Below, piece after piece: positions 25,108-33,846 of a DNA stretch of 64,000 bases (positions within the stretch are counted from its first letter, which is position 1; each line of letters opens with the position of its first letter). Origin of the DNA: Oscillospiraceae bacterium (lineage in GTDB: Bacteria; Bacillota; Clostridia; Oscillospirales; Oscillospiraceae). Position numbers and translations under genes: made by a program. The stretch spans positions 1 through 64,000 of the forward strand of contig CACYHB010000020.1 of the NCBI GenBank assembly GCA_902774015.1, written 5' to 3'. The notes beneath the pieces are model-generated. The model had not been told where the DNA came from. It saw only the letters and a list, made by a program, of their open reading frames with translations, and made no database searches.

Positions 25108-26046
25108 TTATTCTGTCGAAAGCCGCTGCAGGATCTCGTCCGGCGCCCGGTCGAAATCGGGCGGGCGATCCCAGCAGATCCAGTGGGCGGCCTCGTTTCG
25201 CCCGAACCAGGTGAGCTGCCGCTTGGCATAGCGGCGGCTGTTCCTTTTGATGAGTTCCGCCGCCTCCTCGCGGCTGATCTCCCCCCGCAGAGCCAGCACG
25301 GCCTCCTTGTAGCCGATGGCCTGCATGGCCGTACAGTCGGCGGGCAGCCCCTCGCCCAGGAGTCCCTGCACCTCGGCATACAGCCCCTCGGCGATCATGC
25401 CGTCCACGCGTTTGTCGATGCGCGCGTAGAGTTCTGCCCGGTCCCGATAGTTCAGCGCGACAGTGAAGGCGCGGTAGCGGGGCGGGCGGGCGCGGGTGTC
25501 GGCGTCGTGGGCACTGATGGTCCTGCCGGTCAGCCGGTAGATCTCGATGGCGCGGATGATGCGGCGCCTGTCCGCCGGGTGGAGCTTTGCCGCCCGCTCC
25601 GGATCGAAGGCGCGCAGCGCCTCCAGCATCTCCTCGCCGCCGCGCGCGTCATACTCGGCGTTCAGCGCCGTGCGCAGGCCCTCGTCGCCCGTGTCACGCT
25701 CGGCGAAATCGCGCCCGGAGAGCAGGGAGTCGATATAAAGCCCGGTGCCGCCGACCAGGATTGGCGTCTTTCCCTCCCGGAGCAGCCGGTCGCAGATTTC
25801 GCCCGCCTCCCGCACGTAGCGGGAAACGGAGTAGTCCTCCGAGGGTTCTGCCACGTCGATCATATGGTGGGGCACGGCGGCGCGCTCCGCGGAAGTGGCC
25901 TTGGCGGTGCCGATGTCCATGCGGCGGTAGATCTGCATGGAGTCGGCGGAGACGATCTCGCCGTTTACGCGTTTTGCCAGCTCGATGCCGAGCCGGGTCT
26001 TGCCTGTGGCCGTCGGCCCGCAGACAACGACGATTTCAGGTTTCAT
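25108..26046 (-). CDS. miaA: tRNA dimethylallyltransferase
   Basis: The 312-residue enzyme transfers a dimethylallyl group to N6 of A37 in tRNAs reading UNN codons. The P-loop GPTATGKT (residues 10-17), SADSMQIYRRMDIGTAK and the C-terminal RYAKRQLTWFGR block are present. MiaB, encoded at 28.3 kb, methylthiolates the same base. It starts the minus-strand run that continues to hfq; GGGAA precedes the ATG. Confidence 0.97.
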   Translation of the reverse strand: MKPEIVVVCGPTATGKTRLGIELAKRVNGEIVSADSMQIYRRMDIGTAKATSAERAAVPHHMIDVAEPSEDYSVSRYVREAGEICDRLLREGKTPILVGGTGLYIDSLLSGRDFAERDTGDEGLRTALNAEYDARGGEEMLEALRAFDPERAAKLHPADRRRIIRAIEIYRLTGRTISAHDADTRARPPRYRAFTVALNYRDRAELYARIDKRVDGMIAEGLYAEVQGLLGEGLPADCTAMQAIGYKEAVLALRGEISREEAAELIKRNSRRYAKRQLTWFGRNEAAHWICWDRPPDFDRAPDEILQRLSTE

Positions 26047-26286
26047 AGGATTCCCTTTTCCCGTTGTTCGGGAAGGTAAGCTTTGTTCGCCTGTTCGCAG
26101 GCAAGAAGCTGCTCAATTCAAGAACCGTTTCTTTCCACACGGAAAGAAATGGGTTTTGTTATACACAGCTTCCTGCTTTTGAACAGCCGTATACGAAGCG
26201 CGGCGCGTTCTTTCTTTTCTCAGGAAGAAAAGAAAGAACGGGGGGCGCATCACGCAGGTTTCTATTTGTGAGCACGAATAATACTG
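26047..26286. other. Repeat-bearing gap between mutL and miaA
   Basis: This 240-base gap holds several short inverted repeats (CGCCTG/CAGGCA near 26089-26103; a TTTCTTTCC/GGAAAGAAA hairpin near 26129-26151) and the dispersed element at 26198-26250. No gene is supported. Confidence 0.55.
26198..26250 (-). repeat. Dispersed palindromic element, copy 2
   Basis: It shares the flanks GCGCGGCGCG and GGGGGGCGCAT and the TTCTTTCTTTT/AAAAGAAAGAA arms with the copy at 15171-15227, in the opposite orientation. Only the loop differs. Confidence 0.75.
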
Positions 26287-28206
26287 TCACACGATCCGCT
26301 TGAACATCTTGTCCAGATCCTTCCGCGACAGGATCGCGGAGACCGGGCGGCCGTGGGGGCAGTACTTGACGCGCCCGGAGAGCACCTCGCGCACGATGCG
26401 CTCCCGCTCGGCGTCCGAGGTGTCCCAGCCGGCCTTGATGGCGGCCTTGCAGGCCACGGTATGCAGGATCTCGTCCCGGGCGCTCTGCCGGTCGGGGGCT
26501 TTGCCCCGGCGCAGCTTTTCCAGGATCTCCTCCACGGCGGGCAGGGCGTCGGCGCAGAGGATGTCCGCCGGAACGGCGCGGATCACATAGGCGTCGTCGC
26601 CGAAAGGCTCGATCTCAAAGCCAAGCTCTCCCAGCAGCTCGCCGCTGCGCTCCAGAAGCTCGGCGTCCTCGGGCGAGAGCTTCAGCGGAACAGGGGTCAG
26701 AAGACTCTGGGACATGATCTCCCGGTCCATGGCGCGGAGCCGGTCGAAATTCATGCGCTCGTGGGCGGCGTGCTTGTCGATGAGCAGCAGCTCCTCGCCT
26801 GTTTCGACCAGGATATAGGTCTTCATGGCCTCCCCCAGGATCTTATAGGCCGGGAGAGCCGGTTTTTCCACATTTTGAACAGGTTTTCCCACAGACTCCC
26901 CGGCTTTATCCGTCGAAACCGGAACTTTTTCGTCGAATTTCTCGATGCGCTGGGGCGGAGTCAGATCCAGCCGGGTCTGCTCGGCCGGCGCGGAGGCGTG
27001 CAGGGAGGCGAAGGCGGCGGAAAAGCTGGGCCGCCGATCCCCGGCGGGCGCCGTCTGCGGCCGCGGGACAGACGCGGCGGGTACGGCCGGGCGGCTTTTT
27101 TCCACCGCGTAGCCGTTGCTGCGGAAGCTCTCCGCGCTCATGCTGCGGTAGAAGTCCGCCTTCGGCTCCACGGCCTTCCGGGTGGAGGGGGAGAGCTCCA
27201 CCGCGGCGCTGCGGTTCTCGCTCTCCAGCGAGAGCCGGACGGCGTTATACACCAGGTCAAAGACCTTTTTTTCGCTGCTGAACTTGACCTCCACCTTGGC
27301 CGGATGCACGTTCACGTCCACGCTGGCGCAGCTTAAGTCCAGATACAGCACGCAGGCGGGGAAGCGCCCCGTGAGCAGCGTGTTCTTATAGGCCTGCTCC
27401 ACCGCCGCCTGCAGAAGCTGGGAGCGGATAGCGCGCCCGTTGCAGAAGAAATACTGTGCGGCGCGGTTGCCGCGGCCCGCAGAGGGGGAGGACACGAAGC
27501 CCGTGACCTTGAGCCCCTCGTCCTCGCTGACGCAGCGCAGCAGGGAGGAGGCCAGCTCCCGGCCCAGCAGGGTATAGACGCAGGAGTCCTCCCGCCCGTC
27601 GCCGGGGGAGAAGAATTCCTCCTTCCCGTCACGCAGCATGCGCACGGAGATCTCGGGCCGGCCGAGGGCGCAGCGCAGCGCCGCCTGTACGCAGGCGCCC
27701 GCCTCCGCCCGGTCGGACTTCAGAAATTTCAGGCGGGCCGGGGTGTTGTAAAACAGGTCCCGCACGATCATGGTGGTCCCCTCCGGGCATCCCACGGGCG
27801 ACATGTCCTGAATGTCCCCGGCGGAGAGCGTCACCAGCGTGCCGCTCCCGCTGCCCCTGAGGCGGGTGCGCAGCTCGATATGGCTCACGGCGGAGATGGC
27901 GGCCAGGGCCTCACCGCGAAAGCCCATGGTGCCGATGGCCTCCAGCCCGTGCTCGTCATGCAGCTTCGAGGTGGCGTGGCGCAGGAAGGCCACGCCCGCG
28001 TCCTCCGGGGCCATGCCGCAGCCGTCGTCGGTGACGCGGATGTAGGGCGCGCCGCCGCCGCGGATCTCCACGGTCACGTTCTTTGCCCCGGCGTCAAAGG
28101 CGTTCTCCATCAGCTCCTTGATGACGGAGGCCGGGCGCTCCACCACTTCACCGGCGGCGATCAGATCCGCCACGTGGGGAGAGAGTATGTTAATGACTGG
28201 CATCAT
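26287..28206 (-). CDS. mutL: DNA mismatch repair protein MutL
   Basis: The protein of about 639 residues has the N-terminal GHKL ATPase (ELMENAFDAGA, DDGCGM, GFRGEALAAIS), a Pro/Ala-rich linker (about 340-430) and a C-terminal dimerisation domain. The position of the endonuclease motif DQHA(X)2E(X)4E reads DKHAAHERMNFD, with Gln to Lys and the last Glu to Asp. MutL couples MutS mismatch recognition to strand removal. It is divergent from miaB-mutS. Two adjacent ATGs (28206 and 28203) are possible; the ribosome binding site is weak. Confidence 0.96.
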   Translation of the reverse strand: MMPVINILSPHVADLIAAGEVVERPASVIKELMENAFDAGAKNVTVEIRGGGAPYIRVTDDGCGMAPEDAGVAFLRHATSKLHDEHGLEAIGTMGFRGEALAAISAVSHIELRTRLRGSGSGTLVTLSAGDIQDMSPVGCPEGTTMIVRDLFYNTPARLKFLKSDRAEAGACVQAALRCALGRPEISVRMLRDGKEEFFSPGDGREDSCVYTLLGRELASSLLRCVSEDEGLKVTGFVSSPSAGRGNRAAQYFFCNGRAIRSQLLQAAVEQAYKNTLLTGRFPACVLYLDLSCASVDVNVHPAKVEVKFSSEKKVFDLVYNAVRLSLESENRSAAVELSPSTRKAVEPKADFYRSMSAESFRSNGYAVEKSRPAVPAASVPRPQTAPAGDRRPSFSAAFASLHASAPAEQTRLDLTPPQRIEKFDEKVPVSTDKAGESVGKPVQNVEKPALPAYKILGEAMKTYILVETGEELLLIDKHAAHERMNFDRLRAMDREIMSQSLLTPVPLKLSPEDAELLERSGELLGELGFEIEPFGDDAYVIRAVPADILCADALPAVEEILEKLRRGKAPDRQSARDEILHTVACKAAIKAGWDTSDAERERIVREVLSGRVKYCPHGRPVSAILSRKDLDKMFKRIV

Positions 28207-28256
28207 ATCACCAACCCTTATCGGCATCCCTTTCACAGGGGATGCACAGCAGACTG

Positions 28257-28303
28257 ATTATAAATGATTTTTATTGAAACTTCCATACCCTTTGTGTTAA
28301 AAT
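28257..28303. promoter_or_regulatory. Overlapping divergent promoters of mutL and miaB
   Basis: For miaB, TTGAAA (28274-28279) is 18 bp from an extended -10, TGT TAAAAT (28298-28303). For mutL, TATAAT read on the minus strand is at 28257-28262. The two promoters overlap, so they probably compete. Confidence 0.65.
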
Positions 28304-28340
28304 CATATGAATACTCAAACTGCCATAAAGGATTGTTTCT

Positions 28341-29753
28341 ATGCCTTACGAAAGAAAAGAGATCGCGCCCGGGAAGATCCGGGAGCAGGAGGAGATCTGC
28401 CGGCGCATCTTCGACCGCGTCACGGCCGACGGGCGGCGGCCTCTGGCCATGGTGGACACCTACGGCTGTCAGCAGAACGAGGCCGACAGCGAGAAGATCC
28501 GCGGCTACCTCGCGGAGATGGGCTACGGCTTTACGCAGGACGAATTCCAGGCGGACGTGATCGTCGTCAACACCTGCGCCGTGCGCGAGCACGCGGAGAT
28601 GCGGGTGCTGGGAAACGTGGGTGCGCTCAACCACTCCAAAAAGGCCCGCCCCGGCCAGATCGTCGCTGTCTGCGGCTGCATGGTGCAGCAGGAGCATATG
28701 GCGCAGAAGATCAAAATGAGCTATCCCGTGGTGGATCTGGTGTTCGGACCCCATGAGCTCTGGCGCTTCCCGGAGCTGCTGGAGCGGGTGATGAAGAGCG
28801 GCAGGCGCGTCTTTGCCGCCGAAAAGGATCCCGGCTCTGTGGCCGAGGGCATCCCCCGGAAGCGGGACGGCAGCGTGAAGGCCTGGCTCTCCGTCATGTA
28901 CGGCTGCAACAACTTCTGCACCTACTGCGTGGTGCCCTACGTGCGCGGGCGGGAGCGTTCCCGCCGGCCGGAGGACGTGCTGCGGGAGGCGCGGGAGCTG
29001 GTGGCCGCCGGCTATAAGGAGATTACCCTCCTGGGCCAGAACGTGAACTCCTACGGGAAGGACCTGGACTGCGGGGTGGATTTTGCCGATCTCATCCGCA
29101 TGGTCAACGACATTCCCGGCGACTTCCTCATCCGCTTCATGACGAGCCACCCCAAGGACGCCACCGAGAAGCTGTTCCAAACCATGGCGGCCTGCGAAAA
29201 ATGCGCCCATCAGCTCCACCTGCCGGTCCAGGCGGGCAGCGACCGCATCCTGAAGGCCATGAACCGCAGCTACGACCGGGAGAAATATCTCCGCCAGGTC
29301 GCTCTGGCACGGCAGTACATGCCCGACCTGGTGCTGACCACGGACATCATCGTGGGCTTCCCCGGCGAGACGGACGAGGAGTTTGCCGATACGCTCTCCC
29401 TGGTGGAGGAAGTGCGCTTTGACGCCATGTTCACCTTCATCTACTCCAGGCGCGTCGGCACGCCGGCGGCCTCCATGCCAGATCCCTACACCCGCGCGGA
29501 CAAACAGAAACATTTCGACGCGCTCACCGAACTTGCAAACCGCATCTCCGGCGAAAAGCACAGGGAGTATGAGGGAAAGACCCTGCGCGTGCTCGTCGAC
29601 GGGGAGACCGGCCGGGAGGAGTACAATCTCTCCAGCCGCACAAACGGCGGGCGCCTGGTGCATCTGAAGGCGGACCCCGCGCTGATCGGGCAGTTTGTGA
29701 ACGTAAAGATCACGTCCAGCAACACCTGGGCGCTGTACGGAACGATAGAATAG
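28341..29753 (+). CDS. miaB: tRNA-i6A37 methylthiotransferase
   Basis: The 470-residue radical-SAM enzyme adds the 2-methylthio group to i6A37 made by MiaA. The N-terminal auxiliary cluster cysteines are in YGCQQNEAD, VNTCAVREHAE and CGCMVQQE; the radical-SAM triad is CNNFCTYC; a C-terminal TRAM domain closes the protein. It lies 28 bp before mutS in the same operon, as in many Clostridia. Confidence 0.97.
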   Translation: MPYERKEIAPGKIREQEEICRRIFDRVTADGRRPLAMVDTYGCQQNEADSEKIRGYLAEMGYGFTQDEFQADVIVVNTCAVREHAEMRVLGNVGALNHSKKARPGQIVAVCGCMVQQEHMAQKIKMSYPVVDLVFGPHELWRFPELLERVMKSGRRVFAAEKDPGSVAEGIPRKRDGSVKAWLSVMYGCNNFCTYCVVPYVRGRERSRRPEDVLREARELVAAGYKEITLLGQNVNSYGKDLDCGVDFADLIRMVNDIPGDFLIRFMTSHPKDATEKLFQTMAACEKCAHQLHLPVQAGSDRILKAMNRSYDREKYLRQVALARQYMPDLVLTTDIIVGFPGETDEEFADTLSLVEEVRFDAMFTFIYSRRVGTPAASMPDPYTRADKQKHFDALTELANRISGEKHREYEGKTLRVLVDGETGREEYNLSSRTNGGRLVHLKADPALIGQFVNVKITSSNTWALYGTIE

Positions 29754-29781
29754 GATTCAGTTTTCAGAACGGAGAAAAAAT

Positions 29782-32379
29782 ATGGCTGAACTGACGCCCA
29801 TGAAGCGGCAATATCTGGAGATCAAGCAGCAGCATCAGGACTGTCTGCTCTTCTTCCGCCTGGGCGATTTCTATGAGATGTTCGACGAGGACGCCAAGCT
29901 CGCCGCCCGGGAGCTGGATCTGGCGCTGACCACCCGCGACCGGAACGTGGAAGACCCGGAGGCCCGCACGCCCATGTGCGGCATCCCCTACCACAGCGCG
30001 GAGGCCTATATCGCCCGGCTCATCGCCAAGGGCTACAAGGTCGCCATCTGCGAGCAGACCGAGGATCCGGCCCTGGCCAAGGGGCTGGTGTCCCGGGAAG
30101 TCATCCGCATCATCACCCCCGGCACCGTCACCGAGAGTTCCATGCTGGAGGAGGGGCGCAGCAACTACATCTGCGCCGTTCACCTGGCAAACGGCCGGGG
30201 CGGCGCCGCCTTCTGCGATATCTCCACGGGCGAGTTCTGCGCGGCGGCCTACGATGCCGACCCGGTGTCCCATATCCTCAACGAGCTGGCGCGCTTTTCC
30301 CCGCGGGAGGCGGTGCTCTCCGCCGCCGCCCTGGAGGAGGAGCAGATCCCGACCTTCCTGAAGCAGAAGCTCGGCGCCATGCTGGAGTTCGGCGGCGAGA
30401 TGTTCGAGTACATGCCCGCCGCCGCCCGCGTCTGCGAGCGCTTCGGCTATGCGGACATCGACCGGAGCGGCCTGGGCGACGCGCCCGAGGCCGTATGCGC
30501 CGCGGGGGCGCTGCTCGCCTACATCCAGGAGACCCAGAAATTCGACCTGAGCCACATCCGCAGCATGGACGTGTTCTACGGCGGGCGCTACATGGAGCTG
30601 GACTGGACGACCCGGCGCTCCCTGGAGCTGACCGAGACCCTGCGCAGCGGGGAAAAGCGCGGCTCCCTGCTCTGGGTGCTGGACAAGACCAAAACCCCCA
30701 TGGGCGGGCGTCTGCTCCGCTCCTGGGTGGAGCGGCCGCTGCTGAGCGTGGTGGCGATCAAGCGCCGCCTCGCGGCGGTGGGGGAGCTGGCGAAAAACCA
30801 TGTGGCCCGCGGCGAGCTGATGCTGGCGCTCAGGGAGATCAGCGACATGCAGCGCCTGGTGGGCCGCTGCGTCTACGGCACCGCCGGCGGCCGGGATCTG
30901 CGCACGCTCTCCAACTGCGCGGCGGTGCTGCCGCGGCTGAAGGAGCTGACGGCGGGCTTCACCTGCGCCGAGCTGCGGGACATCTGCGGCCTCGACGCGC
31001 TGGAGGATATGCGCGCGGAGATCGACCGCGCCGTATGCGACGAGCCGCCCTTCTCCGTGCGTGAGGGCGGGATCCTGCGCGAGGGCTATTCCGAAGAGGT
31101 GGACAGGCTGCGCAACGTGCGCGACAACGGCGCCCAGATGGTCACGGAGCTGGAGGCCCGGGAGCGGGAGCGCACCGGCATCAAAAAGCTCAAGGTGGGC
31201 TACAACAAGGTCTTCGGCTACTATATCGACGTACCGCGCTCGGCGGGCCTGGAAAACGTCCCGGAGGACTATATCCGCAAGCAGACTCTGGTGTCCAACG
31301 AGCGCTACTTCACCCAGGAGCTCAAGGAACTGGAGAATACGCTCCTGACCGCCCGGGACCGGATCAACGATCTGGAATACCAGTATTTCTGCGAACTGCG
31401 GGACAGCGTGGCCGGAAAGGTCGCCCGCGTCCAGGCGAGTTCCGACGCCGTCGCGCGGCTGGACGTCCTCTGCTCCCTGGCCGAGGTGGCCGTGCGCAAC
31501 AACTACACCTGCCCGGAGGTGGACGCCTCCCGCGAGCTGCACATCCTCGAAGGGCGCCACCCGGTGGTGGAGCAGACGCTCAAGGACGTGCTCTTCGTCC
31601 CGAACGACACCTATTTGAATGATACGGACGACCGCGTCGCCATCGTGACCGGACCCAACATGGCCGGCAAATCCACCTATATGCGCCAGACGGCGCTGAT
31701 CGCCCTGATGGCCCAGATGGGCTCCTTCGTCCCGGCCCGCAGCGCCACCGTCGGCGTCGTCGACCGGGTCTTCACCCGCATCGGCGCATCCGACGATCTG
31801 GCCGCCGGCCAGTCCACCTTCATGGTGGAGATGAATGAGATGGCGGAGATCCTCAAGCACGCCACGGCCGCCTCCCTGCTGATCCTGGATGAGATCGGCC
31901 GCGGCACCTCCACCTTCGACGGCATGGCCATCGCCCGGGCGGTGCTGGAATACTGCGCCGACAAGCGGAAGCTGGGCGCCAAGACCATGTTCGCCACCCA
32001 CTACCACGAGCTTTCCGCCCTGGAGGGGGAGATTTCCGGCGTCCGCAACTACAATATCACCGCCAAAAAGCAGGGCGGCACCCTGGTCTTCCTGCGCAAG
32101 ATCGTGCGCGGCGCGGCCGACGACAGCTACGGCATCGAGGTGGCGAAGCTCGCGGGCCTGCCCGACTCGGTGATCCGCAAGGCCAAGGAGTACCTGAAGG
32201 AGCTGGAGGCGGACGGCCTCGCCGCTCCTCTGCCGGAGGCCGGGGACGATCAGATCAGCTTTGCCGACATCGGCGCCGACGAGGTGCGCCGCGCGCTGCT
32301 GGAGATCGACCTGAACACGCTCACGCCCATCGAGGGCATGAATCTGCTCTTTGAGCTGCAGCGGAAAGCGAGGGCCTGA
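29782..32379 (+). CDS. mutS: DNA mismatch repair protein MutS
   Basis: The 865-residue MutS1 recognises mismatches. The mismatch-binding Phe-x-Glu is in FFRLGDFYEMF (near residue 35); the ATPase domain has Walker A GPNMAGKST, DEIGRGTSTFDG and FATHYHEL. The length is normal. Its stop codon overlaps the next gene's start (TGATG), so the CPBP protease is translationally coupled. Confidence 0.98.
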   Translation: MAELTPMKRQYLEIKQQHQDCLLFFRLGDFYEMFDEDAKLAARELDLALTTRDRNVEDPEARTPMCGIPYHSAEAYIARLIAKGYKVAICEQTEDPALAKGLVSREVIRIITPGTVTESSMLEEGRSNYICAVHLANGRGGAAFCDISTGEFCAAAYDADPVSHILNELARFSPREAVLSAAALEEEQIPTFLKQKLGAMLEFGGEMFEYMPAAARVCERFGYADIDRSGLGDAPEAVCAAGALLAYIQETQKFDLSHIRSMDVFYGGRYMELDWTTRRSLELTETLRSGEKRGSLLWVLDKTKTPMGGRLLRSWVERPLLSVVAIKRRLAAVGELAKNHVARGELMLALREISDMQRLVGRCVYGTAGGRDLRTLSNCAAVLPRLKELTAGFTCAELRDICGLDALEDMRAEIDRAVCDEPPFSVREGGILREGYSEEVDRLRNVRDNGAQMVTELEARERERTGIKKLKVGYNKVFGYYIDVPRSAGLENVPEDYIRKQTLVSNERYFTQELKELENTLLTARDRINDLEYQYFCELRDSVAGKVARVQASSDAVARLDVLCSLAEVAVRNNYTCPEVDASRELHILEGRHPVVEQTLKDVLFVPNDTYLNDTDDRVAIVTGPNMAGKSTYMRQTALIALMAQMGSFVPARSATVGVVDRVFTRIGASDDLAAGQSTFMVEMNEMAEILKHATAASLLILDEIGRGTSTFDGMAIARAVLEYCADKRKLGAKTMFATHYHELSALEGEISGVRNYNITAKKQGGTLVFLRKIVRGAADDSYGIEVAKLAGLPDSVIRKAKEYLKELEADGLAAPLPEAGDDQISFADIGADEVRRALLEIDLNTLTPIEGMNLLFELQRKARA

Positions 32380-33083
32380 TGAGACTGCGCGAAGCACCCG
32401 ATTTTCACAGCGGCCTGAGTCCGCTTGCGGCCCTGCTGGTGCTGCTGTGGCTGCCGGTCCACGTGGTCGGTATGCCTTGGCTGCTCTTCAAGGTCTTTCA
32501 TATTACGGACGACGTGCAGATCAACCTCCTGACCTATGTGATCGGCGCGGTTTATCTGCTGATCGTGGGCTTTCGCTTCCTGCGCCGGGATTTTGACGTG
32601 CTCTGCGAGCAGCCGGGCCGGGTCTTCTTCCAGGTGCTGGGCTGCTACGGCACCATGCTGCTGATGAACCTGGCCGCCTCCGGCCTGCTCGGCCTCTTCG
32701 TCGATGCGGTGGACAACCCCAACAACGCCGCCGTCATGGACATGGTGGGGCAGGACTACGGCGCCATGAACGCCATCGCCATTTTTCTCGCGCCCTTCGT
32801 GGAGGAGATGCTCTTCCGCGCCGGCGTCTTCGGGACCATCCGCCGGAAAAGCCGCGTGCTCGCGTATGTGGTCTGCATCCTGCTCTTCGGGGTCTATCAC
32901 ATCTGGGGCTACGCCCTCTCCGACCCCATGAGCTGGCTGTACCTGCTGCAGTACGTTCCGGCGGCCTGGCTGCTCTGCCGCTGCTACGAGTACTGCGACA
33001 GCATCTGGGGCAGCCTTGCTTTCCATATGCTGACAAACTTTGTATCGCTTCAGGCGCTGCGCCTGGTGGAGGATCTGCTGTGA
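32379..33083 (+). CDS. CPBP intramembrane glutamic protease
   Basis: The 234-residue integral membrane protein carries the Abi/CPBP motifs: EEMLFRAGVFGTIRR (paired glutamates and Arg), a second helix motif FGVYH with its His, and a final helix with SLAFHMLTN. Bacterial members process membrane peptides, some linked to bacteriocin maturation or immunity. It overlaps mutS upstream and trmO downstream, so it belongs to the miaB-mutS-CPBP-trmO operon. Its target is unknown. Confidence 0.85.
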   Translation: MRLREAPDFHSGLSPLAALLVLLWLPVHVVGMPWLLFKVFHITDDVQINLLTYVIGAVYLLIVGFRFLRRDFDVLCEQPGRVFFQVLGCYGTMLLMNLAASGLLGLFVDAVDNPNNAAVMDMVGQDYGAMNAIAIFLAPFVEEMLFRAGVFGTIRRKSRVLAYVVCILLFGVYHIWGYALSDPMSWLYLLQYVPAAWLLCRCYEYCDSIWGSLAFHMLTNFVSLQALRLVEDLL

Positions 33084-33760
33084 CGGAGGAATACCCGATT
33101 CGCCCCATCGCCCATCTGCGCGGGGACCTGCCGGACAAGTTCGGCGTGCCACGGCAGGCGGGGATCGTGGAGGCGCTGGAGAGCCGCATCGTCTTTACGC
33201 CGGAATATCGGAACCCCGACGCCCTGCGGGGCATCGAGGGCTTCTCCCATCTCTGGCTGATCTGGCAGTTTTCCCGGGCCCTGCGCACGGAGTATTCGCC
33301 CACGGTGCGCCCGCCCCGGCTGGGCGGCAACGAGCGGATGGGCGTTTTCGCCACCCGCTCCCCCTTCCGGCCCAACTCCCTGGGCCTGAGCTGCGTCCGG
33401 CTGCTGCGTGTGGAGCGGGACGAAAAGCTGGGGCCGATCCTCGTCGTCGGCGGGGCGGACCTGCTGGACGGCACGCCCATCTTCGACATCAAGCCCTATC
33501 TCCCCTATGCAGACTCCAGGCCGGAGGCGCTCTCCGGCTTTGCCCCCGACTCCGGCAGGACCCTCCGCGTCATCTTTCTTCCCGGCACGGAGGAGGCCGT
33601 CCCGGAGGAAAAGCGCGAGGCGCTGCGCGGCGTGCTGGCAAACGATCCCCGCCCCCGCTACCAGGACGACCCCGCGCGCGTCTACGGGCTCAGCTTCGCG
33701 GGGAAGAACGTAAAATTCCGCGTGGAGGGCGAGACGCTTACCGTGCTTGCGGTGGAGTAA
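33080..33760 (+). CDS. trmO: tRNA m6t6A37 methyltransferase TrmO
   Basis: The 226-residue protein is of the TrmO/TsaA (UPF0066) family, which methylates N6 of t6A37 in tRNA-Thr(GGU) using S-adenosylmethionine. The block IEGFSHLWLIW, the signature ERMGVFATRSPFRPNSLGLS and the C-terminal DDPARVYGLSF segment are typical. It starts with GTG inside the stop region of the CPBP gene. A tRNA-Thr(GGT), the known substrate type in E. coli, is encoded at 39.3 kb. Confidence 0.93.
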   Translation: MTEEYPIRPIAHLRGDLPDKFGVPRQAGIVEALESRIVFTPEYRNPDALRGIEGFSHLWLIWQFSRALRTEYSPTVRPPRLGGNERMGVFATRSPFRPNSLGLSCVRLLRVERDEKLGPILVVGGADLLDGTPIFDIKPYLPYADSRPEALSGFAPDSGRTLRVIFLPGTEEAVPEEKREALRGVLANDPRPRYQDDPARVYGLSFAGKNVKFRVEGETLTVLAVE

Positions 33761-33785
33761 GTATGGATCCTCAATATGAAAAACA

Positions 33786-33827
33786 GGACTGCCGCGCCGG
33801 TGAACGATATCACCGGCGCGGCAGTCC
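33786..33827. terminator. Strong bidirectional terminator
   Basis: The 18-bp arms (GGACTGCCGCGCCGGTGA with its complement) are perfect; GTTTTGG follows on the plus strand and TGTTTTTC on the minus strand. It separates trmO from the convergent M28 gene. Confidence 0.9.
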
Positions 33828-33846
33828 GTTTTGGCTCTCTATGGAA

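Noticed and set aside
32379..33083. CPBP protease as a maturase for the GG peptides at 3.2-4.0 kb
   Set aside because: It lies 28 kb away in a DNA-repair/tRNA operon; CPBP enzymes are common and nothing in the sequence links the two.
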